DNA from: Schaalia sp. ORNL0103
GTDB taxonomy: Bacteria > Actinomycetota > Actinomycetes > Actinomycetales > Actinomycetaceae
Assembly (NCBI RefSeq): GCF_019429565.1
Contig: NZ_JAHXSA010000001.1
Span: forward strand, 1,178,001 to 1,242,000
DNA: 64,000 nt
Reading direction: 5' to 3'
Position numbers and translations under genes: made by a program. This document shows positions 20,097 through 28,825 of the stretch, in pieces (within the stretch, counting starts at the first letter, position 1; each line of letters begins with the position of its first letter). The notes beneath the pieces were generated by a model that had not been told where the DNA came from, searched no databases, and saw only the letters and a list, made by a program, of their open reading frames with translations.

Positions 20097-21218
20097 TTAT
20101 TCTGCTTTCTTCTCAGGGAAGGACAGCAGGCGATCCCTGTAGTGCTCGTACTGGGCGCGGCGGGCCGCTATCTCGGCGGGCAGGCCCGACGTAATGTCGT
20201 TCACGAGGGCATTAAAGCGATCGAGTACATCTGCCACTCGGTCTTGTTCTTCCATAGGCGGTACAGCCACCGGGAATCGCTCAAGCATCGGCTTCCTCAC
20301 CGACGTGACAGATGAATGAAAGACTGTTGATTCAAGGTATCGACCAAATTGGGAAACCATCACATGGTACAAATACCTTGAGGAGAGCAACTCTAGATTA
20401 GGGACGAGCCGATAAGCTCGCTGGTGTAGGGCATATTTACCTTCTACATGGTGGAAAACCTTACCAACACCTACACCATCGCCCGCTGTGAGCACCGCAG
20501 ATTCATCAAAGTCATACTCATTCAAGCTGAGCGGTACTTGTGACCGAACATAAAACGGGTAAGTACCATTTTCGACGGCATCCGAGGTGTTTCGTCCGCC
20601 TGTCGCGATATGCGCCAATTCCCCGAGCTTCAACATTTCAACCGGTCCGCGAGCTGCCAGCGATTCATACGAGAGCAGGTGGTTGCGGTAGTGCTCATAC
20701 TGGGCCTGCCTTGCTTCCAGCTCCACTTCCAGCTCCGCTTCCAGCGTCGTGAACTGATCCAAGATTCTCACGATCTCTCGCTGCACTTCCAGCGGAGGAA
20801 TCGGACACCTTAGTTTCGCCACATCCTTTGGATAGACATGCGGAACGCCGCCACCGCTCTTCAGTGCATGAATCGTCTCCTGCCTACCACGCAACCAGTG
20901 ATAGACGAATCGCGGTTGCAGGGTGCCACGATCCACTACGATAGAAAATGCATCGGAAACAAAAATGGGCTCATTCCAAAATGAAACGAATCCAGCGTAG
21001 GCACCCGAACCCGCAATAACGATTGTCTCACCCTGCCGATTCGGACGATCGATATAGTAGGCAGGCTCGCGACCACCCGCAATAACGGGGACCTGCCCTT
21101 CCACGATCTCCTTGCGTGTCACTGCCTGCCCACGCTTGAGTTCTGCGACATCACCAAGAGCTCGATACTCCACCCCGTCCGGGCACAGCTCCTCGATCAG
21201 CTCGGCGAGGCGGCTCAT
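20097..21218 (-). CDS. hsdS: Type I RM specificity subunit HsdS
   Basis: Two target-recognition domains set the bipartite recognition site. TRD1 covers about residues 15-135 (ALGDVAELKRGQAV...), then conserved helix 1 with ARQAQYEHYRNHLLSY; TRD2 covers about 195-325 (KLGELAHIATGGRN...), then conserved helix 2 with ARRAQYEHYRDRLLSF at the C-terminus. Its ATG overlaps the hsdM stop by 4 bp. The TRD2-coding DNA (about 20270-20620) is clearly less GC-rich than the surroundings, as expected for exchanged specificity segments. 373 residues is a usual length for a two-TRD subunit. Confidence 0.93.
   Translation of the reverse strand: MSRLAELIEELCPDGVEYRALGDVAELKRGQAVTRKEIVEGQVPVIAGGREPAYYIDRPNRQGETIVIAGSGAYAGFVSFWNEPIFVSDAFSIVVDRGTLQPRFVYHWLRGRQETIHALKSGGGVPHVYPKDVAKLRCPIPPLEVQREIVRILDQFTTLEAELEVELEARQAQYEHYRNHLLSYESLAARGPVEMLKLGELAHIATGGRNTSDAVENGTYPFYVRSQVPLSLNEYDFDESAVLTAGDGVGVGKVFHHVEGKYALHQRAYRLVPNLELLSSRYLYHVMVSQFGRYLESTVFHSSVTSVRKPMLERFPVAVPPMEEQDRVADVLDRFNALVNDITSGLPAEIAARRAQYEHYRDRLLSFPEKKAE
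20140..20156. repeat. Direct repeat in hsdS conserved region, copy 1
   Basis: TAGTGCTCGTACTGGGC, encoding (complement) AQYEHY in conserved helix 2; one mismatch to the copy at 20689-20705. Confidence 0.8.
20689..20705. repeat. Direct repeat in hsdS conserved region, copy 2
   Basis: TAGTGCTCATACTGGGC in conserved helix 1, 549 bp from copy 1. Homology of this sort permits recombination that swaps TRDs. Confidence 0.8.
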
Positions 21219-22852
21219 CGGTCGGCCTCCAATTCTGCGACGATCGCGTCGATGGAGGCGCGCAGCTCACGCTGGCGCTCCACAATGCCGGCGATCCGAG
21301 TGTTCAGCTCGACGATGTCCACCTGCTCGCGCGTGTCCTCGGGCTCGACGTAGGAGGACACCGACAGGTTCCAGTCATTGCTCTTAATGTCGTCAATCGA
21401 CACCAGGGCGGCCACGTGGTCCACCGCCTGACGCTGCGACACCAGGGAGAGGATCCGCTGCTGGTTCTCCGCCGTCAGGCGATTCTTGTTTCCCTCACGC
21501 GTGCACTCGGCGGACGCATCCACGAAGAGGACGCTATGGTCGGGACGCGCCTTCTTCAACACGATGATGCAGGTCGCGATCGTGGTCCCAAAGAACAGGT
21601 CCGGCGGCAGCTGGATCACCGCGTGCACGAAGTTGTTTTCGACCAGGTATTTGCGGATCTTCCCCTCGGCGGCACCGCGATACAGGACACCCGGGAACTC
21701 GACGATTGCGGCCGTCCCATCCTCTGCCAGCCAATGCAGCATATGCATGGTGAAGGCCAGGTCAGCCTTGGACTTGGGTGCCAGAACCCCCGCCGGCGCG
21801 AAGCGCGGATCATTAATGAGAGCGATGTCGTCCTTGCCCACCCACTTCGTCGAATACGGAGGGTTCGAGACGATCGCGTCGAAAGGCTGATCGTCCCAGT
21901 GGGCAGGTTCCGTCAGGGTGTCCCCCAGCGCGATGTCGAAGTTCGAGAAGTTGACGTCGTGCAAGAACATGTTGATGCGGCACAGGTTGTACGTCGTCAG
22001 GTTAATCTCTTGACCGAAATACTGACGGCTACTTGAGGGACCGAGAAGCTTCGCAAACTTCAGCAGCAGCGACCCCGAGCCCGCGCAGGGATCGTACACG
22101 CGCGTCACGTCGGAGCGCCCATCCAGAGCGAGGGTCGCGAGGACCTCTGCGACCTCCTGGGGCGTGTAGAACTCGCCACCCGACTTGCCCGCGCTCGAGG
22201 CATACATGGTCATCAGATACTCGTAGGCATCACCGAAAGCATCAATCTGCGCAGCACCGTGTTCCAGGGGCAGATCGCCGACGGCGTCCATGATCTTCAC
22301 GAGCTTCGCGTTACGCTGGGCCACCGTGTTCCCAAGCTTCGTGGAGTTCACGTCCACGTCGTCGAAGAGGCCACGCAGGTCAGACTCGGAGCCGCTGCCC
22401 CGCGCCGAGTTTTCGATGAAGCGGAAGGCGTAGGAGAGGGTCTCGTTCAGATTCTCGTCACCGGCAGCCTGGGCGCGCACGTTCCCAAACAAGTCAGAGG
22501 GACGAATAAAGAAGCCCTTTTCCTTGACGATGCCTTCACGCGCCGCTTCCGCGTCCTCGTTACTGAGGGTCGCGTAATCGAAGGCCGCGGCCTCTTCAGG
22601 GGTTCCGCCTTCGGCGATAATTGCCTCACGCTCAGTAGCGTTCACGTAGTCCGTCAGGTTCTCCGAGATGAAGCGGTAGAACAGGAAGCCCAGGACGTAG
22701 CTCTTGAAGTCCCACCCGTCCACGCTGCCGCGCAGGTCGTTGGCGATACGCCAGATCGTCTTATGCAGCTCGGCTCGCTCGATCACTGCCGCCACGGTGT
22801 CCTCATTTCCGGCGTAGAGCGCATCAGCTGCACCCCAACTTGGTCTTTTCAT
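21215..22852 (-). CDS. hsdM: Type I RM methyltransferase subunit HsdM
   Basis: An N6-adenine methyltransferase that acts with HsdS. The HsdM N-terminal helical domain (LHKTIWRIANDLRGSVDGWDFKSYVLGFLFYRF) is followed by the SAM-binding motif DPCAGSGSLL near residue 254 and the catalytic NPPYS near 328. I choose ATG 22852 (MKRPSW); an upstream GTG extension to 22891 has no ribosome binding site. 545 residues is normal for the family. Translationally coupled to hsdS. Confidence 0.94.
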   Translation of the reverse strand: MKRPSWGAADALYAGNEDTVAAVIERAELHKTIWRIANDLRGSVDGWDFKSYVLGFLFYRFISENLTDYVNATEREAIIAEGGTPEEAAAFDYATLSNEDAEAAREGIVKEKGFFIRPSDLFGNVRAQAAGDENLNETLSYAFRFIENSARGSGSESDLRGLFDDVDVNSTKLGNTVAQRNAKLVKIMDAVGDLPLEHGAAQIDAFGDAYEYLMTMYASSAGKSGGEFYTPQEVAEVLATLALDGRSDVTRVYDPCAGSGSLLLKFAKLLGPSSSRQYFGQEINLTTYNLCRINMFLHDVNFSNFDIALGDTLTEPAHWDDQPFDAIVSNPPYSTKWVGKDDIALINDPRFAPAGVLAPKSKADLAFTMHMLHWLAEDGTAAIVEFPGVLYRGAAEGKIRKYLVENNFVHAVIQLPPDLFFGTTIATCIIVLKKARPDHSVLFVDASAECTREGNKNRLTAENQQRILSLVSQRQAVDHVAALVSIDDIKSNDWNLSVSSYVEPEDTREQVDIVELNTRIAGIVERQRELRASIDAIVAELEADR

Positions 22853-23313
22853 CTCTGCTAGCCCGCTATAAACCCAAGGTGCAGGCCGCACAAATTAGCT
22901 TACGGCACGACCCCACATCTGTAGACCATCGCGCTCCGAGAGGCGTCTATGTCCGCCTCCCCAGCCCCGGCCTCGTCAATGAGAACAGCGCGAGGGAAAC
23001 GGACTCACAAAACCCAACTTTTCAGGATACTCCCCCACCCCACCCTGTTAGACACTTTCAGAAAAGAACGACAGGATCCCTCACGCCCACGCAACCAAAG
23101 CAGCAGCTCACGAGCGCACAACACCTGGCAAATACTCAGAAATTCAACCGACCCACGATTTTACTTGTCCGCACTGCGGGACATTTTCGCCCAGCATGAC
23201 CATATTGTCGGTTAATTTACTGAAAAATCGCTTTACCGTTGAATGGGCGCATTTTCACGCGCATGACTCCCCCACAGGGCAGTCCCGTCAACGACTTCGA
23301 GGACACACACGTC
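22853..23313. other. 461-bp gap between hsdM and the GH66 gene
   Basis: Carries the hsdM upstream region, one palindrome arm (22961-22986) and the leader of the glycosidase gene. Composition between 23000 and 23260 is less GC-rich than the average here. No supported ORF. Confidence 0.5.
22961..22986. repeat. Single arm of the dispersed palindrome (right flank of RM insert)
   Basis: CCAGCCCCGGCCTCGTC followed by loop-like AATGAGAAC. Inverse complement of 18690-18715 at 24 of 26 positions. Confidence 0.7.
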
Positions 23314-26139
23314 ATGGAGACACGACATCCCCTGACCATCCCCGCCGCCATCGTGCTGGGCACCGCGGTCGTCGCCACCGCTCTGCCCCTGCCGAGCAGC
23401 ACACCGGCCACCGCCACGGGCACGGCGCACGTCACCCGCGCCTACACGGACAAGTCCACGCACGAACCGGGTAAGCAGGCGACGATCACGGCCGAGGCCT
23501 CGACCGAGGGAACCGTTCACTTCTCCGTCAGCCACGTCGGCGTCGAAATCGACTCGGGCGACGCCACCGTCGAAAACGGTAAAGCCACGTGGACCTACAC
23601 GACGCCGAGCGAGAACAACCAGGGATACCTCGTCACCGCGACCGGCGGAGACGGCACGCACACAGAGACCGCCATCGACGCCTCCACCAGCTGGGAGCGC
23701 TTCCCGCGTATGGGCTACCTCTCCCACCTCAAGCCCACCGCCCCCGATGGCTTGGCGGACAACGCCACCTACGAGCCCTACCTCTTCCACACCCCGTCCG
23801 ACTACGTGACGAAGCTCAGCCAGGACTATCACCTCAACGCCTTCCAGTACTACGACTGGCAGTACCGCCACGAGCAGCCCGTCGCTAAAGGCGACCTCAA
23901 GAACGAGTGGCCGTTGTGGTACCGAGACACCTACGCCTCCGCTGCGACCATCAACACCTACGTGACCAAGGCTGACGAGGTTGGTGCAGCCTCGCTGGCC
24001 TACTCCATAGCGTACGCAGTCAACGACGGCTACGACACGAACGCCATCAAAGAAGACTGGATCCTGCGCGAGGACAACGGCTCCTACTGGCAACGCGAGT
24101 TTGGCAGCCAGTGGTGGGTCCAGGTGCCCCCCAACACGCCCAAGCCCCAGAACCATATGACGATGATGAACGTCAACAACCAGGGCTGGCGCGACTACAT
24201 CACCGGCCAATACGCGACCCAGAAGAAGGAATTCGCGTTCACCGGCACGCACATCGACACGCTCGGCCAGACCGTCAAGAAGGACGCTTCCGGCAACAAG
24301 ATCGACCTGACCGAGGGCCTGTCCGCGCTCGTCAACGAGACTGCCGAGAAGACGAAGGGCGCGGTGGGCATCAACCTGCCCGACGGCGCCGGAAACGACA
24401 AGGTCATCCCCGGCTCATCCACGTACCTGTACACGGAGCTGTGGAACAACAACGAGACCAACGCGCAGATCGCCAGCTACCTGCAGGGCGTACGCGCCAC
24501 GGGTACGAAGAAGCCGATGGTGGTCACCGCCTACGCGAACGACTACGATCCGACGACCCGCTACTGGGATGCGGCGGCCAAAGAGTATCGGCATCCCGAA
24601 ATCACCCCCGACAACGGCGTGCGTATCGAGGCCGAGTCCAACCAGGCGAAGGTGAGCGGCGACGTCACCATCGTGTCGGGCGACGCTTCCGCCTCTGGCG
24701 GCTCCTACGCCTCGGGCATTGCCAAGGACGGCGACTCCGTCACCTTCACCGTTGACGCAGGACAGGGAGGCACCTTCACCTTCTCGCCGCGTTACTCGAG
24801 CCCGCAGGCAGATGGCGCCAGCCACCAGGTGATGATTGACATGGGCAAGAAGGGTCAGCAGAAGCTCCTGAAGTACGTCACCTTCAATAAGACGCAGAGC
24901 GACTCTGACTGGCGCGAGGACATCAGCATCAACGTGGAGCTCACCCCGGGCACCCACACGATTTCCTTCCCGATCGACAAGTACGAGAAGTACGCGCCCG
25001 TCAACATCGACTGCATTACGTTCCGCGAGTTCAACGCAGATTCCATCAAGCTCGCGGACGCGGCGTTCGCGGCGAACGGCGCGCACCACCTGGAGCTCGG
25101 CGACTACGGGCGCATGCTGGATGATCAGTTCTTCGCCGAATCCGGCCGAGGACTGTCCCCAGACCTCCAGGCGTGGATGAAGAACTACTACAACATCTCC
25201 ACCGCCTACGAGAACCTGCTTTTCGGCGACAACCTGACGCGCAAGGAACGCCAGGTCGAGGTCTCGACGAACGGCGTGGGACTGCCGACCTCGACGGACG
25301 GTGCCGCGAACACGATCTGGGCGAACGCCATGACGTCCAACGCGGGCACGGCCCTGCACCTGATCAACCTGCGTACCAACGACAACGAAGGCAACGACGA
25401 ATACTGGCGTAATGCCGCCAAGCAGATCCTCGCCTTCGACAACACGTCCGTCACCTACCACCTGGAGGACGGCGAGGCGATCCCCGGTTCGATCTTCGCC
25501 GTCAGCCCGGACGTTGACGGTGGCCGCGCGACGCCCCTCGACTTCACGACGGGCACGGATGATCAGGGCCGCACGACGATCACCTTCAACGTGGGCCGCC
25601 TGGCCTCGTGGGACATGGTCGTCTTCTCCCCCGCCACCTACGCGGATCGCGCGGCCCTCGCGCCCCAGGCAGTGGACACGTCCGACAACGCCGCCACAAC
25701 CGACGCGGACGACGCGGGCCTCGTGCCCGCGACGATCGTCGGCCAGCTGCGCAACGGCCTCGGCCAGTGCCTGACCTCCCAGGATCCGAAGGGATCCAAC
25801 GGCACCCCCGTGTGGAACAGCAACTGCGCCGGGAACAGCGCCGCGCAGACTGTCATCTACGAGGGTGACGGGCACATCCGCATCGGCGACCGCTGCGTCG
25901 ACGTCCTGGGCGGCTACACCGAGGAGGGCACGGTCGCGCACATGTGGACCTGCTACCCGGCTCTGGAATCCCAGAAGTGGGATCTCAACGAGAATGGCCA
26001 GCTCGAAAACCGTGCGTCCGGCCTGTGCCTGACGATCCCGGGTGACACGACACGCGACGCCACGCAGGCGGTCATCTCGCAGTGCTCCGAGACCTCCAAG
26101 TCGCAGCGCTGGACGCTCACCGACACCTCCGGACAGTAA
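23314..26139 (+). CDS. Secreted GH66 dextranase-type glycosidase with CBM35 and ricin-B lectin domains
   Basis: GH66 enzymes cut alpha-1,6 glucan (dextran) or make cyclic isomalto-oligosaccharides. The 941-residue protein has a Sec signal (PAAIVLGTAVVATALPL), an N-terminal beta domain (TDKSTHEPGKQ), and a barrel with THIDTLG, giving candidate nucleophile D315, and LYTELWN, giving candidate acid/base E375. A CBM35-like module (about 437-570, starting RIEAESN) is inserted, as in cycloisomaltooligosaccharide glucanotransferases. The barrel end (GAHHLELGD) follows, then a C-terminal ricin-B/CBM13 lectin (about 810-941) with QxW-type repeats. There is no LPXTG anchor, so it is released. I start at ATG 23314, which begins the signal peptide. 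Dextranase versus CITase cannot be decided by eye. Confidence 0.85.
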   Translation: METRHPLTIPAAIVLGTAVVATALPLPSSTPATATGTAHVTRAYTDKSTHEPGKQATITAEASTEGTVHFSVSHVGVEIDSGDATVENGKATWTYTTPSENNQGYLVTATGGDGTHTETAIDASTSWERFPRMGYLSHLKPTAPDGLADNATYEPYLFHTPSDYVTKLSQDYHLNAFQYYDWQYRHEQPVAKGDLKNEWPLWYRDTYASAATINTYVTKADEVGAASLAYSIAYAVNDGYDTNAIKEDWILREDNGSYWQREFGSQWWVQVPPNTPKPQNHMTMMNVNNQGWRDYITGQYATQKKEFAFTGTHIDTLGQTVKKDASGNKIDLTEGLSALVNETAEKTKGAVGINLPDGAGNDKVIPGSSTYLYTELWNNNETNAQIASYLQGVRATGTKKPMVVTAYANDYDPTTRYWDAAAKEYRHPEITPDNGVRIEAESNQAKVSGDVTIVSGDASASGGSYASGIAKDGDSVTFTVDAGQGGTFTFSPRYSSPQADGASHQVMIDMGKKGQQKLLKYVTFNKTQSDSDWREDISINVELTPGTHTISFPIDKYEKYAPVNIDCITFREFNADSIKLADAAFAANGAHHLELGDYGRMLDDQFFAESGRGLSPDLQAWMKNYYNISTAYENLLFGDNLTRKERQVEVSTNGVGLPTSTDGAANTIWANAMTSNAGTALHLINLRTNDNEGNDEYWRNAAKQILAFDNTSVTYHLEDGEAIPGSIFAVSPDVDGGRATPLDFTTGTDDQGRTTITFNVGRLASWDMVVFSPATYADRAALAPQAVDTSDNAATTDADDAGLVPATIVGQLRNGLGQCLTSQDPKGSNGTPVWNSNCAGNSAAQTVIYEGDGHIRIGDRCVDVLGGYTEEGTVAHMWTCYPALESQKWDLNENGQLENRASGLCLTIPGDTTRDATQAVISQCSETSKSQRWTLTDTSGQ

Positions 26140-26270
26140 CGTCCGCCTCCCCGGCACGGGCACAGCCGGGGAGGGACGCAGTGCCCGCGCGCTGCACGCA
26201 AGACTCGGCCCCGGCCTCGTCACTATGAATGAACTGCGCCCCGAAAGTTGGACGCGTTTAATGGTAGCCG

Positions 26271-27131
26271 TTATGCGGCTTCCCGTAGGGCCTGATCCCG
26301 GTATTCTGCCGGGGTCAGGCCCTTGAGCTTTACTTGGCGTCTTACTGTGTTCCAGTGTGTGATGTAGGCGTCGAGGTCGGCTTTGAAGCTCTCGAAGGTT
26401 GGCCAGTCTTGGCCGCGAAAGAACTCGTCCTTGATGTGTCCGAAGACCTGCTCAGTGGCGCCGTTGTCGATGCAGTTGCCTTTGCGTGACATGCTCTGGA
26501 TGAAACCGTTATCAGCAAGCGTGCTGATGTAGGCCTCGTGCTGGTACTGCCATCCCATGTCCGAGTGCAAGATCGGCTCGACCCCTGCGGGCTTGGCATC
26601 CATGAGTATCTGGAGCATCTCTTGTTGCTGGGCGAGGTTGGGGCACAGAGAGATGGAGTAGGCGACAATCTCTTTGCTGGCAAAGTCGTAGACCGGAGCG
26701 AGGTAGGCCTTACCGAAGGAGAGCTTGAACTCGGTGACATCGGTACCCAATTTCTGCCAAGGGCCATCGGCTGTGAAGTCGCGGCCGATGATGTTCTTGA
26801 AGCTTTGCCCCACGTCCCCCTTGTAGGAGTTGTACCTGTGATAGGCCCTCTCGCGGCGTATGCCGCAGCGCAGCCCCATCTCGCGCATCATCTTCAAGAC
26901 CGTCTTATCGGCGATGCGCTCTCCTGCCTCAGCGCGTAGGCACATGGCGATCTGCCTGTGACCGCACCCGTTGGGGGTTCGTGAAAAGATCTGGGCGACC
27001 TTGGGACGTAGCTGCGCCCGGGTCACGCCCTTGGGGTGAGCCAGCGCGTAGTAGTAGCTCGACCTGGCAAGACCAGCGGCCTCGAGGAGATCACCCACCG
27101 CATGTCCGCGCCCTGAAAGCTCGGCGACCAC
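26271..27131 (-). CDS. IS3-family transposase OrfB (DDE), copy A
   Basis: A 286-residue catalytic part with an HTH_21-like segment (LARSSYYYALAHPKG) and an RNase H-fold rve domain. Catalytic residues are D131 (TDVTEF), D191 (HSDMG) and E227 (NGATEQVFGHIKDE), with the typical 35-residue D-E spacing. It is probably made mainly as an OrfAB fusion. It differs from copy B at only a few residues (MVAEL/MVAQL, LLEAAG/LLKAAG). Confidence 0.95.
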   Translation of the reverse strand: MVAELSGRGHAVGDLLEAAGLARSSYYYALAHPKGVTRAQLRPKVAQIFSRTPNGCGHRQIAMCLRAEAGERIADKTVLKMMREMGLRCGIRRERAYHRYNSYKGDVGQSFKNIIGRDFTADGPWQKLGTDVTEFKLSFGKAYLAPVYDFASKEIVAYSISLCPNLAQQQEMLQILMDAKPAGVEPILHSDMGWQYQHEAYISTLADNGFIQSMSRKGNCIDNGATEQVFGHIKDEFFRGQDWPTFESFKADLDAYITHWNTVRRQVKLKGLTPAEYRDQALREAA

Positions 27132-27643
27132 TAGGGCTTTGTCCCGGTTTGGGAGCGCCTCTGCGCCTTCAGGGCAATCGATTTTTTTAGGTACGCCACC
27201 TGCGCCTCGAGCTTGCGCACGCGCTCGGCGAGTTCCTCCTCACGCGTTGGTGGCACCGCCCGCACCGACCCCTTCGGCCTGCCCTTGGGCTTGGGCTTGA
27301 GCGCCTGCACGCCGCCCTCGCGGTACAGCCTGCACCACTGCTTCAACGGTGTCGCGCTCGCAATACCGAAACGCACCATCGCCTCAGGCTTACTCATCCC
27401 ACCGTCAACCACGGCCCTCGCTGCGGCGACCTTGGTCTCATAGTCGTATTTGGCCCGCTTTACTCCCATGGCAAGAAGCCCGCCCCTCCCGATCACGCGG
27501 TACATCTTCTGCCACTCTCTCACAGTCTCGGCAGACACACCAAGCCTCCTGGCGGTCAAACCATAGCCACATCCCCTCTCAAACATCTCCACCGCCTGCT
27601 CCCGAAGCAAACGATCATGCCTCAACCCCAGATCCACAGACAC
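27131..27643 (-). CDS. IS3-family OrfA (helix-turn-helix), copy A
   Basis: A 170-residue protein with two helix-turn-helix segments (GLTARRLGVSAETVREWQ; SKPEAMVRFGIASATPLKQW) and a C-terminal leucine-zipper-like helix (EELAERVRKLEAQVAYLKKSI) used for multimerisation. The A7 slippery run is near its end. Confidence 0.93.
   Translation of the reverse strand: MSVDLGLRHDRLLREQAVEMFERGCGYGLTARRLGVSAETVREWQKMYRVIGRGGLLAMGVKRAKYDYETKVAAARAVVDGGMSKPEAMVRFGIASATPLKQWCRLYREGGVQALKPKPKGRPKGSVRAVPPTREEELAERVRKLEAQVAYLKKSIALKAQRRSQTGTKP
27182..27188 (-). other. Minus-one ribosomal frameshift site in IS copy A
   Basis: Seven T on the plus strand, i.e. A AAA AAA in the orfA frame. Slipping back one base continues in the open orfB frame without a stop, giving the OrfAB transposase. 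Confidence 0.8.
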
Positions 27644-27747
27644 GAAAAGCCTCCCATTCCCTGGACTTCAATTTCGATGTCCAAGAAACGGGAGGCAGTT
27701 CAGAACGAGGCCGGGGCCGAGTCATGTCGTGGCTCTTCAACGCGCGC

Positions 27748-28665
27748 CTAGCGCCAGTCCAGGGCCTTCATCGCGTCGTCGTAAGCCTCGGACGTGAAGA
27801 GACGGTCGAGCGCCTCAGGCTTCTTCTGGTAGTAGGCAAGCATGCTTTGTACGCGAGACGGGAGGAGCCGCAGAGTCATGAACACGATGGGGCATTCAAC
27901 GTCCTGCCCGACGTTGATCAGCAGGCTCCTACCGTTGTTGCGCTGCCCAATCACCTTGGGCTGATCGTTCCACGGGATCGAGTAGTGAATTCCGCCCTTG
28001 CCCCACAGGTCCACGCGTTCCTGGCTGACGACGATGCACTCACCGCTCTGTGAACCAACGATTTTCCAGAGCAGATACGCCGCGAGGGCAAACGCGCCCA
28101 ACAGGTTGAACGTGGTGAGTTCCTTGACCTCGTGGTACGGCCCAAGGAAGAACGAGAAGAAGAAACAGACACCGCTCGCAGTGGTAAGCAACGTACCCAC
28201 AAGACGCATGGACATGAGAAAACCGCTAGGACGCAGGACAATCGATCCCTCGGGCGTGGACACGACACTCACGAGCCTGCGCGACCAACCTGCTTCCGTC
28301 ACTCCCACGATCAGGCAGACGATGCCGCCGATTACCGAAGCGGCGACATAGAGCATGTCGTTGATGAAGATTCCGATTGACGTGAAGAGAACCGCCAACG
28401 TGAGGCCGATGCCCCACACGAGCCAGGGGCGCAGCGAGCGCCGATCCGTATGGTAGATCGTGTAGAAGGTGCCGTAGCTCGGTCGCATCATCTGAGGGCT
28501 GGGTTGCCCCACGGGAGCCGGAGGTGTCGGATTCACTTGCGCGGAGGAACCCCGATACCCCGCGGCGCTCGACGCGGAAAGCGGTTGCTCGTTGCCAGCC
28601 TGCTCGGCAGGGGTAGTCTCGGCGGCGACATCGTTGTCGCCGGTGGGCGGTGCAAACTTGTTCAT
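27748..28665 (-). CDS. Four-TM membrane protein of unknown function
   Basis: A 305-residue protein: Pro/Ala/Ser-rich cytosolic N-terminus (about 70 residues), TM pairs near 85-135 and 160-220, then a soluble C-terminal domain rich in beta strands (IVVSQERVDLWGKGGIHYSIPWNDQPKVIG) resembling the PH-like modules seen in other bacterial membrane proteins. No family recognised. ATG 28665 follows GGAGG with an extended gap; the longer frame upstream is not supported. Confidence 0.6.
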   Translation of the reverse strand: MNKFAPPTGDNDVAAETTPAEQAGNEQPLSASSAAGYRGSSAQVNPTPPAPVGQPSPQMMRPSYGTFYTIYHTDRRSLRPWLVWGIGLTLAVLFTSIGIFINDMLYVAASVIGGIVCLIVGVTEAGWSRRLVSVVSTPEGSIVLRPSGFLMSMRLVGTLLTTASGVCFFFSFFLGPYHEVKELTTFNLLGAFALAAYLLWKIVGSQSGECIVVSQERVDLWGKGGIHYSIPWNDQPKVIGQRNNGRSLLINVGQDVECPIVFMTLRLLPSRVQSMLAYYQKKPEALDRLFTSEAYDDAMKALDWR

Positions 28666-28768
28666 ACGTCTCCGATCCTCCTCGCGTGGCGCCCGAAGGC
28701 ACTCATGCATCCAGCCTATCGTGTGCACGCTCTCCCACCGCAATCAGCCAGTCCTGCGCGCATGGTTT

Positions 28769-28804
28769 GGCCCCGGCCTCGTCACTATGAACGAGGCCGG
28801 GGCC
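28769..28804. terminator. Intact dispersed palindrome (loop CACTATGA)
   Basis: GGCCCCGGCCTCGT (28769-28782) and ACGAGGCCGGGGCC (28791-28804). The loop is identical to the reconstructed target of IS copy A, so this is a ready-made empty-site reference. Confidence 0.85.
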
Positions 28805-28825
28805 GAGCCTGACGCTCACGGGCCG

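Larger units (their letters stand above)
26230..27702 (-). mobile_element. IS3-family (IS150-like) insertion sequence, copy A
   Basis: 1473 bp with imperfect terminal inverted repeats beginning TGAACTGC (26230-26253 and 27679-27702; about 18 of 24 match). Flanked by a 3-bp target duplication GAA (26227-26229 and 27703-27705). Carries orfA and orfB with a minus-one frameshift site. Near-identical to, and inverted relative to, copy B at 53682-55154. Both ORFs are intact, so it is probably active or recently so. Confidence 0.95.
26204..27721. repeat. Dispersed palindrome split by IS copy A
   Basis: Left arm CTCGGCCCCGGCCTCGT (26204-26220) and right arm ACGAGGCCGGGGCCGAG (27705-27721) are exact inverse complements. 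Removing the IS and one GAA duplicate leaves the loop CACTATGA, the same loop as the intact copy at 28769-28804. Confidence 0.92.

Noticed and set aside
26271-27643. IS orfA and orfB as a frameshift-inactivated transposase
   Set aside because: The A7 slippery site and open -1 frame are the normal programmed frameshift of IS3 elements, and both copies retain it and the DDE residues.
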